From: Chitinophagaceae bacterium
GTDB taxonomy: Bacteria; Bacteroidota; Bacteroidia; Chitinophagales; Chitinophagaceae
Length of the DNA: 36,472 nucleotides
Assembly (NCBI GenBank): GCA_947452875.1
Contig: CANGEZ010000002.1
Span: forward strand, 1-36,472
Reading direction: 5' to 3'
Part shown: piece by piece, positions 35,391 through 36,472 of the stretch
Numbering within the stretch: position 1 is the stretch's first letter
Layout: the number at the start of each line of letters is the position of its first letter
Translations under genes and position numbers: made by a program
The notes under the pieces: model-generated
Databases searched by the model: none
Told to the model about the DNA's origin: nothing
The model's input: only the letters and a program-made list of their open reading frames with translations

Positions 35391-36472
35391 TCACTTAATG
35401 CATTTTTTAATTGCATTAAGATAAGCATCAATTACAAATTGTTTGTCGAATTCCTTTACCACTTTCTTTCTTGCATTAGCGCCCATAGCTTGCCTTAGCT
35501 CGTCTGAAAGTCCTATCATCTTTCTCATTTTTTCTGCCAAATCAACAGCATCTGCAACATTACATAGTAAACCCGTTACACCATGTTCCACTATTTCTCT
35601 GCATCCGGTTGTATCACAAGTTATACAAGGCTTTTCCATACTGGAAGCTTCCAATAATACATTACTGATACCTTCACGATAAGATGGAAGCACCACACAA
35701 TCAGAGGCTGCTATATGAGACCTGACATCATCTGAAGCACCACAATAAACTATTATATTTTCTGATACCCAGGCGTTAATGTCAGCTTCGGTAATGGTAT
35801 TTTTTCTGAGATTTTGTTGCCAGGTTGGACCTACAATTTTACATTCAATATCAAGTCTTTCCTCACGCAACATTCTGGATGCTTCCACATATTCAATTAC
35901 ACCTTTGTCTTTCAGCAATCGGCCGATGAATAAAAAAGTAAATTTTTTATTTTCAGCTTTAGGTTGTGGTTGGAAATATTCGTGATCAACTCCAGAACCC
36001 GGTATTAATGCGGCTTTGTCTGATGAAACAAATCGATGTATTACAAACAAATTCATATCATCTCTGTTTTGAAAAAACAATTGTGCTGTTCTTCTCAACA
36101 CAAATTTATATAAAAATCTGGCGAGTAAATAAGCAGGATTATGACTACTGAATAATGGACCAATGCCTGTGATATTTGTTATAGTAGGAATTCCCAATTG
36201 ACCGGTTACATAATTTCCCCAAATGGCAGGTCGCATCGTGAAAGTAAGACAAACATCAGCTTTTATTTTTTTCAACGCTCTTCTGATGTTACTGATGTAT
36301 CTAAAAACATGAAAAGGATTGATATTGCTGCTTTTCACGTCTATAACAGTGATGCCGTTTTTTCTAGCAATCGCCATGTCTTCATCAGTTCCGGTAGTTA
36401 ACACAACCACATTAAAACCCTGACGCATCAATTCAAGCGTCAACTTGTTTCGCATCGTGTTCGTGGAAACAA
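35391..36472 (-). CDS. Family 4 glycosyltransferase, 5' end outside window
   Basis: About 359 residues are visible. The frame stays open past the Met at 36455 to the window edge, and the usual first strand of the GT-B N-terminal domain is incomplete there, so the gene very probably starts outside. Seen: a Rossmann-type half, then KFTFLFIGRLLKDKGV opening the second domain, and the GT4 donor-site block SDCVVLPSYREGISNVLLEASSMEKP with the E-x7-E motif, followed by CREIVEHGVTGLL. Such enzymes transfer sugars from nucleotide donors during exopolysaccharide, capsule or O-antigen synthesis. It is convergent with the regulator gene (2-bp gap) and most likely belongs to a separate polysaccharide synthesis cluster. 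Confidence 0.87.
   Translation of the reverse strand, partial: VSTNTMRNKLTLELMRQGFNVVVLTTGTDEDMAIARKNGITVIDVKSSNINPFHVFRYISNIRRALKKIKADVCLTFTMRPAIWGNYVTGQLGIPTITNITGIGPLFSSHNPAYLLARFLYKFVLRRTAQLFFQNRDDMNLFVIHRFVSSDKAALIPGSGVDHEYFQPQPKAENKKFTFLFIGRLLKDKGVIEYVEASRMLREERLDIECKIVGPTWQQNLRKNTITEADINAWVSENIIVYCGASDDVRSHIAASDCVVLPSYREGISNVLLEASSMEKPCITCDTTGCREIVEHGVTGLLCNVADAVDLAEKMRKMIGLSDELRQAMGANARKKVVKEFDKQFVIDAYLNAIKKCIK
35394..35420. terminator. Possible terminator hairpin shared by convergent genes
   Basis: cttaatgca (35394-35402) and tgcattaag (35412-35420) are perfect 9-base inverted copies around a 9-base loop containing six T. The hairpin begins 6 bases after the regulator's stop and lies within the last codons of the convergent glycosyltransferase gene. 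It could end the regulator's transcript, but there is no T-tract after the stem, so the call is tentative. Confidence 0.4.

Overview
The window looks like a chromosomal segment of an AT-rich Bacteroidota bacterium. The evidence is a SusC/SusD pair, type IX secretion C-terminal domains, a TamL-type lipoprotein, a DUF5017-like lipoprotein and A/T-rich translation starts without clear Shine-Dalgarno sequences. A Chitinophagaceae-like origin is my inference only. No tRNA, rRNA, CRISPR array, transposase or phage gene was recognised.

Layout. (1) 1-3026, plus strand: the 3' end of a TamB-like gene followed by an overlapping TamL (BamA-family lipoprotein), which is envelope housekeeping. (2) 3165-34133: a catabolic locus. 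A secreted beta-helix protein (3165-6206, minus) diverges from an MFS transporter plus a small membrane partner (6524-8278, plus). From 31094 down to 8281 runs a minus-strand train of fifteen genes, in transcription order: secreted FN3/beta-helix protein, SusC, SusD, DUF5017-like lipoprotein, clan GH-A-like glycoside hydrolase, SDR oxidoreductase, GH2 enzyme with C-terminal malectin domain, sialate O-acetylesterase-like protein, mannonate dehydratase (uxuA), uronate isomerase (uxaC), malonyl-CoA synthetase (matB), a two-domain esterase, madL, madM and a short malonyl-CoA decarboxylase (matA). Most gaps are under 30 bp. A further secreted FN3 protein (31152-34133) lies upstream, separated by a perfect 14-bp hairpin. 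(3) 34372-35388, plus: a LacI-family regulator. (4) 35391-36472, minus: the 3' part of a family-4 glycosyltransferase, probably unrelated.

How it may work together. The SusCD/DUF5017 complex and the secreted beta-helix and FN3 proteins would capture a glycan or glycoconjugate. The GH2, the GH-A enzyme and the esterases would release uronic acid and acyl groups. UxaC, the SDR and UxuA would convert glucuronate through fructuronate and mannonate to 2-keto-3-deoxygluconate. MadL/MadM would import malonate, MatB would make malonyl-CoA and MatA would decarboxylate it to acetyl-CoA. A complete malonate route at the end of a uronate PUL, with matB overlapping an esterase gene by ATGA, is the most striking feature. 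It suggests a locus for malonyl-esterified, uronate-containing substrates, which I do not recognise as a described PUL type.

Regulation. A perfect 16-bp palindrome lies in the divergent region at 6391-6406, and a 13/16 match lies in the divergent region upstream of the lacI-type gene at 34276-34291. The likely reading is that the local LacI-family protein controls both ends of the locus.
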